A stretch of DNA of 64,000 nt from Acinetobacter sp. XS-4 (GTDB lineage: Bacteria > Pseudomonadota > Gammaproteobacteria > Pseudomonadales > Moraxellaceae): positions 248,001 to 312,000 of the forward strand of contig NZ_CP094657.1 in the NCBI RefSeq assembly GCF_023920705.1. Reading direction: 5' to 3'. Shown here in pieces: positions 52,533 to 62,129 of this stretch. Below the pieces are notes generated by a model, which was given only the letters and a program-made list of their open reading frames with translations, made no database searches and was not told where the DNA came from. The position numbers and the translations under genes were made by a program. Numbering within the stretch: position 1 is the stretch's first letter; every line of letters begins with the position of its first letter.

Positions 52533-54041
52533 TTAAACTTCGCTAGTTGCTTCATTTTTCGGCAATTTTAAGCTTTCATTGAGTTTTTCCCAATTTTTAA
52601 CTTCTTTCTTGCTTGGTCCACCCACGATTTCTAAAGCGCGACGTAAACGAGCGAAAGTCAAATCAGGCCCAAGAGTAACCATCGACTGCATTACAGGTGT
52701 TGAGCTAGTTGAACCAGCAATAGCGATAAAGAACGCTGGCATGAAATCGCGTAATTTAATCTCCATCTGGTTCGCAAGATCCATTAGAGTTTGGCTAACA
52801 GTGTCATTGTTCCAAGTAAACTGGCCTTCAAGGCGCCAAATTGCAAATTGTAAACTTTGACGAACTTGCTCTTGAGTCAATTTTTTACTTTCAAACATTT
52901 CCGCGGTAATTTGTGGCATATGGTTAAAATAGAAACCAGCCCAATTCACAGCTTCTGAAAGTAAATTAATACGCGGTTGAATAGCGGCAGCAATATCTTC
53001 TAAAGTACTACGGTCACTCTTCCATGTTAATAAACGGTCTAATAATTGGCCAGGTGTTAAACCTTTGATCCATTGACCGTTAAGCCAGTTTAATTTTTCA
53101 ACATCAAAAATTGGTCCACCTAGTGAAACACGTTGAATATCAAAGCTATCCATCATGTCTTGTAGCGTAAACACTTCACGTTCATCTGGCATTGACCAAC
53201 CCATACGGCCTAAATAGTTTAATAAGGCTTCTGGTAAAACGCCGATATCGCGGTAGTAGTTAATTGATGTCGGGTTCTTACGTTTAGATAATTTTGATTT
53301 ATCTGGATTACGTAACAATGGCATATGGCAAAGTGTTGGCATTTCCCAACCAAAATATTGGTAAAGCAACTGATGCTTCGGTGCAGATGGAAGCCATTCT
53401 TCACCACGCAATACATGAGTGATTTCCATTAAGTGGTCATCAACAACATTCGCTAAATGATAAGTCGGTAACCCATCATTTTTAAGAAGAACTTGCATGT
53501 CGACTTGTGCCCAAGGAATTTCAACTTCCCCGCGTAATAAGTCATTAAATTTACAAATACCTTCTTCAGGTACTTTCATACGGATGACATGGGGTTCACC
53601 CGCTTCTAAGCGACGAGTCACTTCTTCTTGAGAAAGTTTTAACCCACGACCATCATATTTTGGTGTTTCACCGCGTGCTTGTTGTTCAGCACGCATCTGG
53701 TCTAATTCTTCTGCTGTAGCGAAACAGTAAAAAGCATGACCTTTTTCAACAAGTTCTAATGCGTATTGCTTATAAATTCCCATACGTTCAGATTGGCGAT
53801 ACGGCGCATGAGGACCACCTACATCTGGACCTTCTGACCAATTTAGACCTAACCAACGCAATGAATCCAAAATCATTTTTTCAGATTCTGGTGTAGAGCG
53901 AAGCTGGTCTGTATCTTCAATCCTTAAAATGAATTCTCCACCATGTTGTTTGGCAAAACACATGTTAAATAAAGCGATGTAAGCGGTGCCGACATGAGGA
54001 AAACCGGTAGGAGAAGGTGCAATACGAGTACGAACTTTCAT
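52533..54041 (-). CDS. gltX: Glutamyl-tRNA synthetase
   Basis: A 502-residue class I synthetase that charges tRNA-Glu. The HIGH-equivalent is G-F-P-H-V-G (about 13-18), and the K-L-S-K-R loop (about 252-256) is intact. Full length. It sits directly upstream of the Ala-Glu tRNA unit, which contains one of its own substrates. A TATAAT (about 54073-54068 on the minus strand) is the probable -10 box; the Shine-Dalgarno is weak. Confidence 0.96.
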   Translation of the reverse strand: MKVRTRIAPSPTGFPHVGTAYIALFNMCFAKQHGGEFILRIEDTDQLRSTPESEKMILDSLRWLGLNWSEGPDVGGPHAPYRQSERMGIYKQYALELVEKGHAFYCFATAEELDQMRAEQQARGETPKYDGRGLKLSQEEVTRRLEAGEPHVIRMKVPEEGICKFNDLLRGEVEIPWAQVDMQVLLKNDGLPTYHLANVVDDHLMEITHVLRGEEWLPSAPKHQLLYQYFGWEMPTLCHMPLLRNPDKSKLSKRKNPTSINYYRDIGVLPEALLNYLGRMGWSMPDEREVFTLQDMMDSFDIQRVSLGGPIFDVEKLNWLNGQWIKGLTPGQLLDRLLTWKSDRSTLEDIAAAIQPRINLLSEAVNWAGFYFNHMPQITAEMFESKKLTQEQVRQSLQFAIWRLEGQFTWNNDTVSQTLMDLANQMEIKLRDFMPAFFIAIAGSTSSTPVMQSMVTLGPDLTFARLRRALEIVGGPSKKEVKNWEKLNESLKLPKNEATSEV

Positions 54042-54084
54042 AGGTAATGGGTCAAAATAAAAATTGAAACTATTATAACGAAAA

Positions 54085-54125
54085 AGCCCAGTATTCTGAC
54101 GTTTTATTTAACATCAGACTGGGCT
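54085..54125 (-). terminator. Terminator of the 99-aa exported protein gene
   Basis: AGCCCAGT (54085-54092) pairs with ACTGGGCT (54118-54125) with a large internally structured loop. On the minus strand a T-run follows. Confidence 0.7.
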
Positions 54126-54157
54126 AAAACTGAAACGAAGAGGGGGTGTTTCAGGTT

Positions 54158-54457
54158 TTAAGAGGTATGCGGCTGAAAGATTGCCTGAACAAAACGTGAA
54201 AAACGTTCATGTTGAGCAGCGAGAAAATTTTGAGTCGGTGTAACGCGAATAGTATTGAGTACTTTAAGCTCATCATCTGTAGAAGGTAATACAATAGGAT
54301 TACGTTTCTGTTGATCTAAAGCTTTTTCAATAAGCGAAGTCTGCTTATCTGACCCAGTTTTATTTGGGGTATCTTTAAGTACTGCTGCTGTAGAAAATTG
54401 TGATGCCAAACCCAGCACCAAACTTAAGCTTAACGCTTTTCCATAATGAATTTTCAT
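54158..54457 (-). CDS. Small exported protein, unknown
   Basis: A 99-residue protein with a signal peptide (hydrophobic core about 9-22, probable cleavage after F-S-T-A-A near 25). The mature part is polar with D-K-Q-T-S-L-I-E-K-A-L-D-Q-Q and ends in an aromatic segment (F-S-R-F-V-Q-A-I-F-Q). There are no cysteines. I do not recognise it. It lies upstream of gltX on the same strand with its own terminator. Confidence 0.65.
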   Translation of the reverse strand: MKIHYGKALSLSLVLGLASQFSTAAVLKDTPNKTGSDKQTSLIEKALDQQKRNPIVLPSTDDELKVLNTIRVTPTQNFLAAQHERFSRFVQAIFQPHTS

Positions 54458-54856
54458 TATTAATCATCCCCTCTGTTTATTACATTTCATCTATTTTTTG
54501 AGTTTAACGAAATGTAAAATTACGGTAATGCTACGATTTAAACATAAATCTTAATAAAAAAGTGGAACTGTGTCACACTTTTTACAAAAAATATCTATAT
54601 TTTAATCTGGTCGACCCAAATGTAGGTCATATGTATCCTTTGCGCTTTATTATTTAACAAATTAATGTGTAGATAAAGTGAAGGCCCTCATTAAGTTGTA
54701 AGAATAATTACAAAAAATTTCAAAAATGAAATGATTTAGACATCTTAATCTATATATTTTAAAGAGATTAATAAAAAATATATTAATATAAGTAATTGAT
54801 TGTAAATTATAAAATTAAAAATATAGTAAAACTAAAACCAATGATGGATTTTGTAA
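54458..54856. other. 399-bp AT-rich gap before sbp
   Basis: No coding sequence or structured RNA is evident. The long A/T runs presumably hold the divergent promoters of the 99-aa gene and sbp. I see no clear Cys-type operator. Confidence 0.4.
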
Positions 54857-55855
54857 ATGAAAAAAATATCAATAATGGCTGTAGCGGTGTACTTGGGAAT
54901 GGCAACAGCGGCTCAGGCTGCTACTTCTTTTTTAAACGTTTCTTATGATCCGACCCGAGAATTTTATCAAGAATATAATCAGGCTTTTGGGAAGTTCTGG
55001 AAACAGCGTACAGGTCAGGATGTTGATTTTAAACAATCGCATGGTGGATCTGGTAAACAAGCTCGGGCAGTAGCCACGGGTCTTGAAGCCGATGTTGTAA
55101 CGTTAGCGTTGGCGAATGATATTGATGAGATTGTGAAAGCTGGTTTTATCCAACCGAATTGGCAAAAAGAATTTCCGAATAATTCTGCGCCTTATACTTC
55201 TACAGTTGTGTTCCTCGTACGAAAAGGTAATCCAAAAAATATACGTGACTGGAATGATTTAACCAAACCAGGTGTGGAAATTATTACCCCTAACCCTAAA
55301 ACAGGGGGCGCGCCACGTTGGATTTATTTGTCGGCATGGGGTTATGCCTTAAAACAACCGGGTGGAAATGATGCTAAAGCTCGAGAGTTAGTTAAAAAAC
55401 TTTATCACAATGTAAAAGTGCTTGATTCGGGAGCTCGCGGTTCGCTAACAACATTTGCCGAACGTGGCATTGGTGATGTTTTATTATCGTGGGAAAACGA
55501 AGCTTTATTGGCAACTAAAGGGCTTGATAAAGATAAATATGAAATTGTTTATCCATCAATTTCAATTTTGGCAGAGCCATCTGTCGCAATTGTAGATAAA
55601 ACCGTAGATAAAGATGGCAACCGAACGTTAGCAAAAGGCTATTTGAATTTTTTATATTCACCGTTAGGGCAAGAGTTAGCTGCTAAACATTATTTCCGAC
55701 CACGCAATGCACAAGTGGCTGCTAAATATTCAGCACAATTCCCAAAAATTAAATTATTTACCATTAATGATGTTTTTGGTGGCTGGGCTAAAGCTCAAAA
55801 AACTCACTTTGCTAATGGGGCTGTCTTCGATCAAATTTACGATGGGAAGCAATAA
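54857..55855 (+). CDS. sbp: Periplasmic sulfate-binding protein
   Basis: A 332-residue solute-binding protein with a signal peptide cut after A-Q-A (about 21). It shows the sulfate-binding family motifs [40 protein letters not shown] and the L-L-S-W-E-N-E segment. It delivers sulfate to the CysTWA transporter. The permease genes are not in this window, so it stands alone here. It ends at a strong terminator. Confidence 0.94.
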   Translation: MKKISIMAVAVYLGMATAAQAATSFLNVSYDPTREFYQEYNQAFGKFWKQRTGQDVDFKQSHGGSGKQARAVATGLEADVVTLALANDIDEIVKAGFIQPNWQKEFPNNSAPYTSTVVFLVRKGNPKNIRDWNDLTKPGVEIITPNPKTGGAPRWIYLSAWGYALKQPGGNDAKARELVKKLYHNVKVLDSGARGSLTTFAERGIGDVLLSWENEALLATKGLDKDKYEIVYPSISILAEPSVAIVDKTVDKDGNRTLAKGYLNFLYSPLGQELAAKHYFRPRNAQVAAKYSAQFPKIKLFTINDVFGGWAKAQKTHFANGAVFDQIYDGKQ

Positions 55856-55875
55856 TGAATTAAGTTTTTCTATGT

Positions 55876-55907
55876 AGCCGCTTATTTAATCATTAAGCGG
55901 CTTTTTG
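55876..55907 (+). terminator. Terminator of sbp
   Basis: The AGCCGCTTA/TAAGCGGCT stem (55876-55884, 55894-55902) followed by TTTTT. Confidence 0.9.
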
Positions 55908-55933
55908 TATTTTTACATCTAATTTTGATTAAC

Positions 55934-56533
55934 TTAGAAGTTGCCCAATCTTTTTAATAAAGTGTTGATAAAGATATTAATGTAGTGATCTATATCATCT
56001 TTGAAAATCATATATTGTAAAGCCAGCCCATAACTTAATGATACGAGCTCTACAACAATAGAATCATAGTCATCAGGCTCAGTCATCTCCATTAAAGAAA
56101 AGAATTGCTTCATAATCTTCGTTACTTCTTGCTGATGAGTTTTCCAAACCTTTTGATACTCCTTGGCAAAGGTAATATCACGTGCAGCAAATAGTTGTAG
56201 TTCTATTGATATTTTAAGCCATTCATCATTTGTAAAAAAAGCTATTAGCCACTGCCGTAACGAATCAATGAGTTGCTCTGTATTTGAAGGGGTGCTGGTA
56301 AAGATTTCTTGTAATTGTAAATTCTCTTTAGCGAATTGAAGCTGCATCAGCTCAAGTAAAAACTCTTCTTTATTGTTGAAATTCGAGTAAAAGGCACCTT
56401 GAGTATAGCCTGCCTGTTTAGAAAGATTCCTGATTGATACTGCGTTATAACCAAATTCAGAAATGAGAGCAAACCCAGCTTCAATGAGATGCTGTCGAGT
56501 TTGTATCTGTTTTTTATTGCGAGAAAGAGTCAT
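55934..56533 (-). CDS. TetR-family repressor
   Basis: A 199-residue regulator. The N-terminal HTH has G-Y-N-A-V-S-I-R-N-L-S-K-Q-A-G-Y-T-Q-G-A-F-Y, with a ligand-binding helical domain after it. The ATG at 56533 is preferred; the frame runs to 56566 but without support. It is divergent from an oxidoreductase gene, and the 122-bp gap holds two almost identical palindromes. Inference: it represses itself and the oxidoreductase until a small, perhaps quinone-like, inducer binds. Confidence 0.9.
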   Translation of the reverse strand: MTLSRNKKQIQTRQHLIEAGFALISEFGYNAVSIRNLSKQAGYTQGAFYSNFNNKEEFLLELMQLQFAKENLQLQEIFTSTPSNTEQLIDSLRQWLIAFFTNDEWLKISIELQLFAARDITFAKEYQKVWKTHQQEVTKIMKQFFSLMEMTEPDDYDSIVVELVSLSYGLALQYMIFKDDIDHYINIFINTLLKRLGNF

Positions 56534-56557
56534 AAGAGCCAAATAAAAGAATAGTTG

Positions 56558-56575
56558 AGATATCACTTGATATCT
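56558..56575. promoter_or_regulatory. TetR operator, copy 1
   Basis: AGATATCA-CT-TGATATCT, a perfect dyad with 8-bp arms, 25 bases in front of the repressor gene. Confidence 0.8.
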
Positions 56576-56612
56576 TAATTTTTATAAGATATTTTCGCTA
56601 CTTATTTATTTC

Positions 56613-56630
56613 AGATATCATTTGATATCT
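56613..56630. promoter_or_regulatory. TetR operator, copy 2
   Basis: AGATATCA-TT-TGATATCT. The dyad extends one or two bases further on each side (56611-56632). It lies 26 bases before the oxidoreductase start. It differs from copy 1 only in the 2-base centre. Confidence 0.8.
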
Positions 56631-56655
56631 GAGTGCGCGACAATAAAGGCGATAT

Positions 56656-57261
56656 ATGTCTCAAGTCTCTAAACGTATTGTAGTTATCAATGGTCATCCA
56701 TCCGATACTAGTTTTAATCATGCATTGGCTTACAACTATGTGGAGCACGTAAAAACATTAGGTGTTCAAGTAGATCTCATCGAAATTGCGAAGTTGGATT
56801 TCGAGCCTAATTTAAAATATGGTTATGAGAAACGGATGGATCTGGAACCTGATTTAATGAATGCGCTTGAGAAAATTCAGGCTGCTGATCATTTGGTATG
56901 GTTCTTCCCAGTTTGGTGGGGAGGGCTTCCAGCCATCGCTAAAGGTTTTATTGACCGACTCTTTTTACCAAATCTTGTCTTTAGTTACCGAGAAAACAGT
57001 AATCGTGTTATTGGCCATTTACATTCAAAAACAGCACGACTAATTACGACTTTAGATCAGCCAGGCTGGTTTTATCGTTGGTACTATGGCGAGCCAAGTA
57101 CGCGCCAACTTAAAAAAGCGACTTTGCAATTTTGTGGGGTTAATAAAGTCAAAGTTAATTATGTTGGAACGGTGCGCGGAGCAAGTTCAGACCAAAGGCA
57201 AAAATGGTTAAATCAAATCGGTAAATATGCCGAGAAAGATTGCCAATGCATCTCTTCCTAA
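56656..57261 (+). CDS. Flavodoxin-fold NAD(P)H oxidoreductase
   Basis: A 201-residue protein of the NQO1/KefF/MdaB-type flavodoxin-like family. It has V-V-I-N-G-H-P at the start (FMN/FAD phosphate loop), F-F-P-V-W-W-G-G-L-P-A (about 79-89) and a G-W-F-Y-R-W-Y region. It probably reduces quinones or electrophiles by two electrons. The gene is divergent from the TetR repressor with an operator overlapping its promoter region, which fits an inducible stress function. Gene-level identity is uncertain. Confidence 0.88.
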   Translation: MSQVSKRIVVINGHPSDTSFNHALAYNYVEHVKTLGVQVDLIEIAKLDFEPNLKYGYEKRMDLEPDLMNALEKIQAADHLVWFFPVWWGGLPAIAKGFIDRLFLPNLVFSYRENSNRVIGHLHSKTARLITTLDQPGWFYRWYYGEPSTRQLKKATLQFCGVNKVKVNYVGTVRGASSDQRQKWLNQIGKYAEKDCQCISS

Positions 57262-57454
57262 GGCGAATCTGTGAGTGTCTCTACGGAATAATCGTAAAAG
57301 AAAAAGAGAATTTTTTAGGTGAAGCGTTTAATAAAAAGTTTTATAAATTCGTATTTAACTCAAAAAAATTATTCTTAGTTTCTTATTTTGCTTAAAAAGT
57401 GCCAACAAAACGGTTTTATCTATGAAAAATTAATATTTTCCTACAAAAAGCCGT

Positions 57455-57483
57455 TTGGCGTTGGTCATAAACAAGGTGATAAT
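57455..57483 (+). promoter_or_regulatory. Candidate promoter of the dcw cluster
   Basis: TTGGCG (57455-57460), a 17-bp spacer and GATAAT (57478-57483), 35 bases before the rsmH start. mraZ, which usually precedes rsmH, is missing here. Confidence 0.65.
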
Positions 57484-57518
57484 GTGCAGTTACATTTTTA
57501 CGCAATGATTTAACACCT

Positions 57519-58442
57519 ATGTCGCATATTTCTGTCTTACTTTTTGAGACCGTTGAGAGCTTATTGGCAGATCGCACAACAGGGGTGTATATCGATGCAA
57601 CCTTCGGAAGAGGTGGGCATACACGTTTATTGCTCTCCAAACTTGATGAAAATGCACGAGTGTATGCATTTGATAAAGACCCTCAAGCATTGGAAGTTGC
57701 TGCTGCTTTGGCACAAGAAGATCCAAGATTTACCATCATCCATGCCAGTTTTGCTGATATCAAAGAGAAGATGCAGGAAATTGGCGTGATGAGTGTTGAT
57801 GGCATTATGGCTGATCTAGGGGTGTCATCTCCTCAACTTGATCAGGCAGAGCGTGGTTTTAGTTTCATGCAAGATGGTCCGTTGGACATGCGAATGGATA
57901 ATTCTAAGGGGTTAACTGCGGCTGAGTGGTTACTCAAAATTGAAGAAGAACAATTAGCAAATATTATTTATCAATATGGTGAAGAGCGTTATAGTCGACG
58001 TATTGCTAAAGCCATTAAACTCGCTGGAAAACTAGATACGACTGCTCAATTGGCGGAAGTTGTTAAAACTGCTCATCCAAAATGGGAAAAACATAAACAT
58101 CCAGCGACACGTACATTTCAGGCTATTCGTATTGCTATTAATAAAGAGCTAGAAGATATTGAAGTGTTTTTGCCGCAAGCTGTAGACTTACTCAAACCGG
58201 AAGGACGTTTGTCTGTTATTAGTTTCCATTCTCTTGAAGACCGACTGATTAAACAGTTTATTCAAAAAGAATCGACGTTAGCAGAAGATTTCGGTTGGGG
58301 AATGCCTGAACAGCGGGTAGATACAAGAAGATTAAAGAAAATTTCACGGGTTCGTGCGAGTGAAGAAGAAGTAAAAGCGAACCCTCGGTCACGTAGTGCA
58401 TGGCTTCGGGTTGCTGAACGCTTGGAAGAAAAAGGCGCGTAA
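57519..58442 (+). CDS. rsmH: 16S rRNA C1402 N4-methyltransferase RsmH
   Basis: A 307-residue SAM-dependent methyltransferase. The SAM loop is D-A-T-F-G-R-G-G-H-T (about 27-36). M-A-D-L-G-V-S-S-P-Q (near 98-107) and F-Q-A-I-R-I-A-I-N are family motifs. It modifies the decoding site of 16S rRNA. It is the first gene of this dcw cluster; the stop overlaps the ftsL start (TAATG). The Shine-Dalgarno is weak. Confidence 0.96.
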   Translation: MSHISVLLFETVESLLADRTTGVYIDATFGRGGHTRLLLSKLDENARVYAFDKDPQALEVAAALAQEDPRFTIIHASFADIKEKMQEIGVMSVDGIMADLGVSSPQLDQAERGFSFMQDGPLDMRMDNSKGLTAAEWLLKIEEEQLANIIYQYGEERYSRRIAKAIKLAGKLDTTAQLAEVVKTAHPKWEKHKHPATRTFQAIRIAINKELEDIEVFLPQAVDLLKPEGRLSVISFHSLEDRLIKQFIQKESTLAEDFGWGMPEQRVDTRRLKKISRVRASEEEVKANPRSRSAWLRVAERLEEKGA

Positions 58443-58774
58443 TGAAAAGCAGTGATGAAATCGCCACCACAGAAAACAAAGTGGTGAAAAAAGTTGTGCT
58501 GTATACAGTCTTGGTGGCACTTGTTTTTATAAGTGCCATGATGGTGGTATTTCAAGTATTTGAATATCGTCATGATTATAGAGAGCTTAGCTCTTATATG
58601 CGTGAACGTGATGATCTCAATGCTGAATGGGGGCGTTTGCTCATTGAGCAACAAACCTTTGGTGCAACGGCACAGATTGGTACGCGTGCTGTAACTCAGC
58701 TACGGATGTTTTCTCCACCGGCTGCAGAAACGGTGGTAATTTCTTTACCAATGACCTCAGAGCAAAATAAGTAA
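58442..58774 (+). CDS. ftsL: Cell-division protein FtsL
   Basis: A 110-residue bitopic protein with a short basic cytoplasmic start, one membrane helix (about 18-40) and a periplasmic leucine/arginine-containing coiled coil (E-Y-R-H-D-Y-R-E-L). It acts with FtsB and FtsQ to activate FtsWI. Recognition comes mostly from position between rsmH and ftsI plus this topology, as FtsL sequences diverge. Confidence 0.9.
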   Translation: MKSSDEIATTENKVVKKVVLYTVLVALVFISAMMVVFQVFEYRHDYRELSSYMRERDDLNAEWGRLLIEQQTFGATAQIGTRAVTQLRMFSPPAAETVVISLPMTSEQNK

Positions 58775-58785
58775 GGCCTTGCTGT

Positions 58786-60618
58786 ATGGTAGATAAGCGA
58801 ACAAAACAAACACGGAAAAAACAGCAGTCTATTTCGGAAAAACCAACTCTTGCCTTTGATATGTGGCGGTTTTATCTGCTCTGGGCAGTAGTGTTACTCT
58901 GTTTTGTTGTTTTAATTGCACGTGCATTCTATGTACAGGTAATTAATAAGGATTTTTTACAAAACAAGGCTAATGCCAATATTTTGCGTACTGAGCGTGT
59001 GGAAGCTATGCGTGGCGTGATTAGTGATCGCCATGGTGTGCCTTTAGCAATTAGTACACCGATCATGAAAATCGTAATGGATCCACGTGATTATTTCGAT
59101 ACAAAGCACTTATATGACCAAATTACAGCAGAATTAAAGAAAGATCCGAATAATCGTAAATTAAAAAGACAATTACCCGATAAAAACTTGAATCTTGATG
59201 AGTTAGCGGATGTCGTTGGTTTAGATCGTGCCGATCTTAAAAAGCAGATGAATGCACGACCGCGTTCTCGGTATCTGGTTTTGAAAAAAGAAATACCACC
59301 GCAACAGGCAGACCTCATTACGAAGGGTAACTTTCAAGGCGTGTATGCCGAGAAAACGTATAAGCGTTATTATCCTCAACCACAGCCAAATGCCCAGATT
59401 ATTGGTTTAACCAACAGTGAAGGCCAAGGGATTGAAGGCTTAGAAATGCAGCTCAATAAACAGCTGTCGGGTGTGGATGGTGAGCAAAAAATTATTCGTG
59501 ATAAGCGCGGAAATCGCTTAAAAGTTTCAGAGGTTATCCGTGAGGGTGAGCCGGGCGAAAACATCACTTTAAGTATCGACTCTCGTTTGCAATACATTAT
59601 GTATAGAGAGTTGACCGCAGCTGGTGTTGCAAATAATGCCCGTTCGGCAACTGCAATTGCTGTAGATGTTAAGACTGGTGAAATTCTGGCGATGACCAGC
59701 TGGCCGTCATATAACCCGAATGATAAAAATGGTTTGTCTAATAAAGATGCCATGCGTAACCGCGGTGCGATTGATATGTTCGAACCGGGTTCTACCATGA
59801 AGCCATTTACAATTTCTTCTGCATTAGAAACTGGGCAATATACGCCTAACACGATTGTAAATACGTCTCCGGGTTCAATGCGTTTAGGTTGGCATACGAT
59901 TCGTGATACTCATAACTATGGTGCTTTAACTGTTAGTGGCGTCATTATTAAGTCTTCAAACGTGGGTTCTGCAAAAATTGCATTGTCACTTCCAAAAGAA
60001 ACACTACCAAGCTTCTTTAATCGTGCTGGTTTTGGTAAACGCTCGGCTGTGAAATTCCCTGGGGAAAGCTCAGGCTTAGTGCTTCCAGTGAGTAAATTGA
60101 ACTCTTCTCAAATTGGTACTATGGCTTATGGTTATGGTCTAAATGCGACTATTCTTCAGTTAGCTCAAGGCTATGCAATGCTTGCAAATCATGGCGAGAA
60201 AATGCCTTTAAGCCTGCATAAATTAGATCAGGCACCTAAAGGGGAACAAGTTCTTGCTCCAAAAATTGCCGATCAGGTTTTGCTCATGCTAGAGCAAGTT
60301 ACGATGCCTGGTGGTACTGCAAAGCAAGCTAATATTCCGGGTTATCGCGTTGGTGGTAAAACAGGTACGGCCCATAAACTTCGTGCAGACCGTAAAGGTT
60401 ATTCAAATAATGAATACCGTGCTTTATTTGCTGGTGTTGCTCCAATTAGCGACCCACGTTTAGCCGTTATAGTCGTTGTTGAAAACCCACAAGGTCGTTA
60501 TTACGGTGGTTTGGTTGCGGCACCTGTTTTTGCACGCATTATGCAAGAATCATTACGTTTAATGAATGTCCCGCTTGATAAGCCCCTTGATACTTCAGTA
60601 AATCCTATTCGCAGGTAA
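58786..60618 (+). CDS. ftsI: Division transpeptidase FtsI (PBP3)
   Basis: A 610-residue class B penicillin-binding protein that makes septal peptidoglycan and is a beta-lactam target. It has one N-terminal membrane helix (about 25-47), then a pedestal domain. The transpeptidase has S-T-M-K (about 336), S-S-N (about 390) and K-T-G-T (about 525). All motifs are intact. It is closely packed in the cluster (11-base gap from ftsL, 3 bases to murE). Confidence 0.97.
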   Translation: MVDKRTKQTRKKQQSISEKPTLAFDMWRFYLLWAVVLLCFVVLIARAFYVQVINKDFLQNKANANILRTERVEAMRGVISDRHGVPLAISTPIMKIVMDPRDYFDTKHLYDQITAELKKDPNNRKLKRQLPDKNLNLDELADVVGLDRADLKKQMNARPRSRYLVLKKEIPPQQADLITKGNFQGVYAEKTYKRYYPQPQPNAQIIGLTNSEGQGIEGLEMQLNKQLSGVDGEQKIIRDKRGNRLKVSEVIREGEPGENITLSIDSRLQYIMYRELTAAGVANNARSATAIAVDVKTGEILAMTSWPSYNPNDKNGLSNKDAMRNRGAIDMFEPGSTMKPFTISSALETGQYTPNTIVNTSPGSMRLGWHTIRDTHNYGALTVSGVIIKSSNVGSAKIALSLPKETLPSFFNRAGFGKRSAVKFPGESSGLVLPVSKLNSSQIGTMAYGYGLNATILQLAQGYAMLANHGEKMPLSLHKLDQAPKGEQVLAPKIADQVLLMLEQVTMPGGTAKQANIPGYRVGGKTGTAHKLRADRKGYSNNEYRALFAGVAPISDPRLAVIVVVENPQGRYYGGLVAAPVFARIMQESLRLMNVPLDKPLDTSVNPIRR

Positions 60619-60621
60619 GCT

Positions 60622-62121
60622 ATGTCTGTTTCTTTTCAAGAAATTAATCCAGTCGAGATTAATGCACAGTGGTCTAAGCAGCCCTTTCATGGCTTTAGTC
60701 TAGATAGCCGTAAGGTTGAATCAGGCCAGATTTTTATTGCTTTGACTAGTTATAGCCAACCTGAAAAAACATGTGCTTTTGCTGAGTCAGCTTTAGCTAA
60801 TGGCGCACTTGCGATCATTAGTGAGACTGAGCTGGGTGTGGCAAATGAATGGGTATGCCCTGACGTACGTCAGCGTATGGGTGAATGGCAAGAGCGTTAT
60901 TTGCAATATATAGATCCTGTTACACCAGCACGTATTGTTGCAGTAACAGGCACAAATGGTAAAACGACAATTTCACGTCTAGTTACTGAATTAATTAGTT
61001 CGCAACAACAGCGCTGTGCTGTGATGGGTACAACTGGTAATGGTATTTTGCCTGATCTGACGCCATCAACTCATACTACGCTCGATGCTTTACAGCTACA
61101 AAATGCATTGCATGATTATGCTAAACAAGGTGCGACTTTCGCTTCTCTGGAAGCAAGCTCACATGGTTTAGAGCAAGGTCGTTTAAATGGTTGTGCGATT
61201 GAGATTGCTGTTTATAGTAATTTGAGTCGCGATCATCTGGATTATCACGGCACTTTAGAGGCTTACGCAGAAGCAAAAGCTCTCTTATTCCGTTTTAATT
61301 CTTTAAAAGTAGCTGTTATTAATCTTGATGATGAACATGCTGCTCTTATGATAAATGCAGCAAAACAAAATCCTGCTCAGCCAAAGATTCTGACGTATTC
61401 ACTTACCCAAAATACGGCTGACTATTATATTAGTGACTTAAGTTACTCTTTAGCTGGGGCGACTTTTAATTTAGTCAGTCAGCAAGGTTCTTTTGCTGTT
61501 CAAAGTCCATTATTGGGGCATTTCAATGTCGAAAACCTAATAGCAGCACTTATTGCTGCTGAACAAGCAGGTTTTGATTTGGAAGCATTAGTCGCTTTTG
61601 TTCCTAAGCTTATTGGTGCACCGGGACGAATGCAGGTTATTCGCGATGGTGAGCGTTTATTTGTTGTGGATTATGCACACACACCTGATGCTTTAATTCA
61701 GGTGCTTAAAACTTTAAAACGTCATGTATCTAATCAGCTTTGGGCAGTATTCGGATGTGGTGGAGATCGTGACCGTGGTAAACGTCCACTCATGACTCAA
61801 GCCGCTTTAGATGGAGCGAATCCGATTATTCTAACTTCGGATAATCCAAGAACCGAAGATACTGAACAAATTTTTGCTGATATGAAGCAAGGAATTGATT
61901 TTTCTGGGCATCGCATGCAGGAAATTCATGATCGCCGTGAAGCAATTAAGTTTGTTGCACAGCAAGCTCAAGCTGGTGATATTGTGGTTATTGCTGGTAA
62001 AGGTCATGAAAACTATCAAGAAATTAATGGTGTGCGTCACTGGTTTGATGATGTTGTCGAAGTACAATCAGCAATTGCTGCGCAGCATCATACTGTAGAC
62101 GCTGCTTACCCTGCACAATAG
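60622..62121 (+). CDS. murE: UDP-MurNAc-tripeptide synthetase MurE
   Basis: A 499-residue Mur ligase that adds meso-diaminopimelate to UDP-MurNAc-dipeptide. The ATP loop is T-G-T-N-G-K-T-T (about 111-118). The D-N-P-R motif (about 407-410) marks mDAP specificity. It has the full three-domain length. It is cotranscribed with ftsI and murF. Confidence 0.96.
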   Translation: MSVSFQEINPVEINAQWSKQPFHGFSLDSRKVESGQIFIALTSYSQPEKTCAFAESALANGALAIISETELGVANEWVCPDVRQRMGEWQERYLQYIDPVTPARIVAVTGTNGKTTISRLVTELISSQQQRCAVMGTTGNGILPDLTPSTHTTLDALQLQNALHDYAKQGATFASLEASSHGLEQGRLNGCAIEIAVYSNLSRDHLDYHGTLEAYAEAKALLFRFNSLKVAVINLDDEHAALMINAAKQNPAQPKILTYSLTQNTADYYISDLSYSLAGATFNLVSQQGSFAVQSPLLGHFNVENLIAALIAAEQAGFDLEALVAFVPKLIGAPGRMQVIRDGERLFVVDYAHTPDALIQVLKTLKRHVSNQLWAVFGCGGDRDRGKRPLMTQAALDGANPIILTSDNPRTEDTEQIFADMKQGIDFSGHRMQEIHDRREAIKFVAQQAQAGDIVVIAGKGHENYQEINGVRHWFDDVVEVQSAIAAQHHTVDAAYPAQ

Positions 62122-62129
62122 GATTATTT

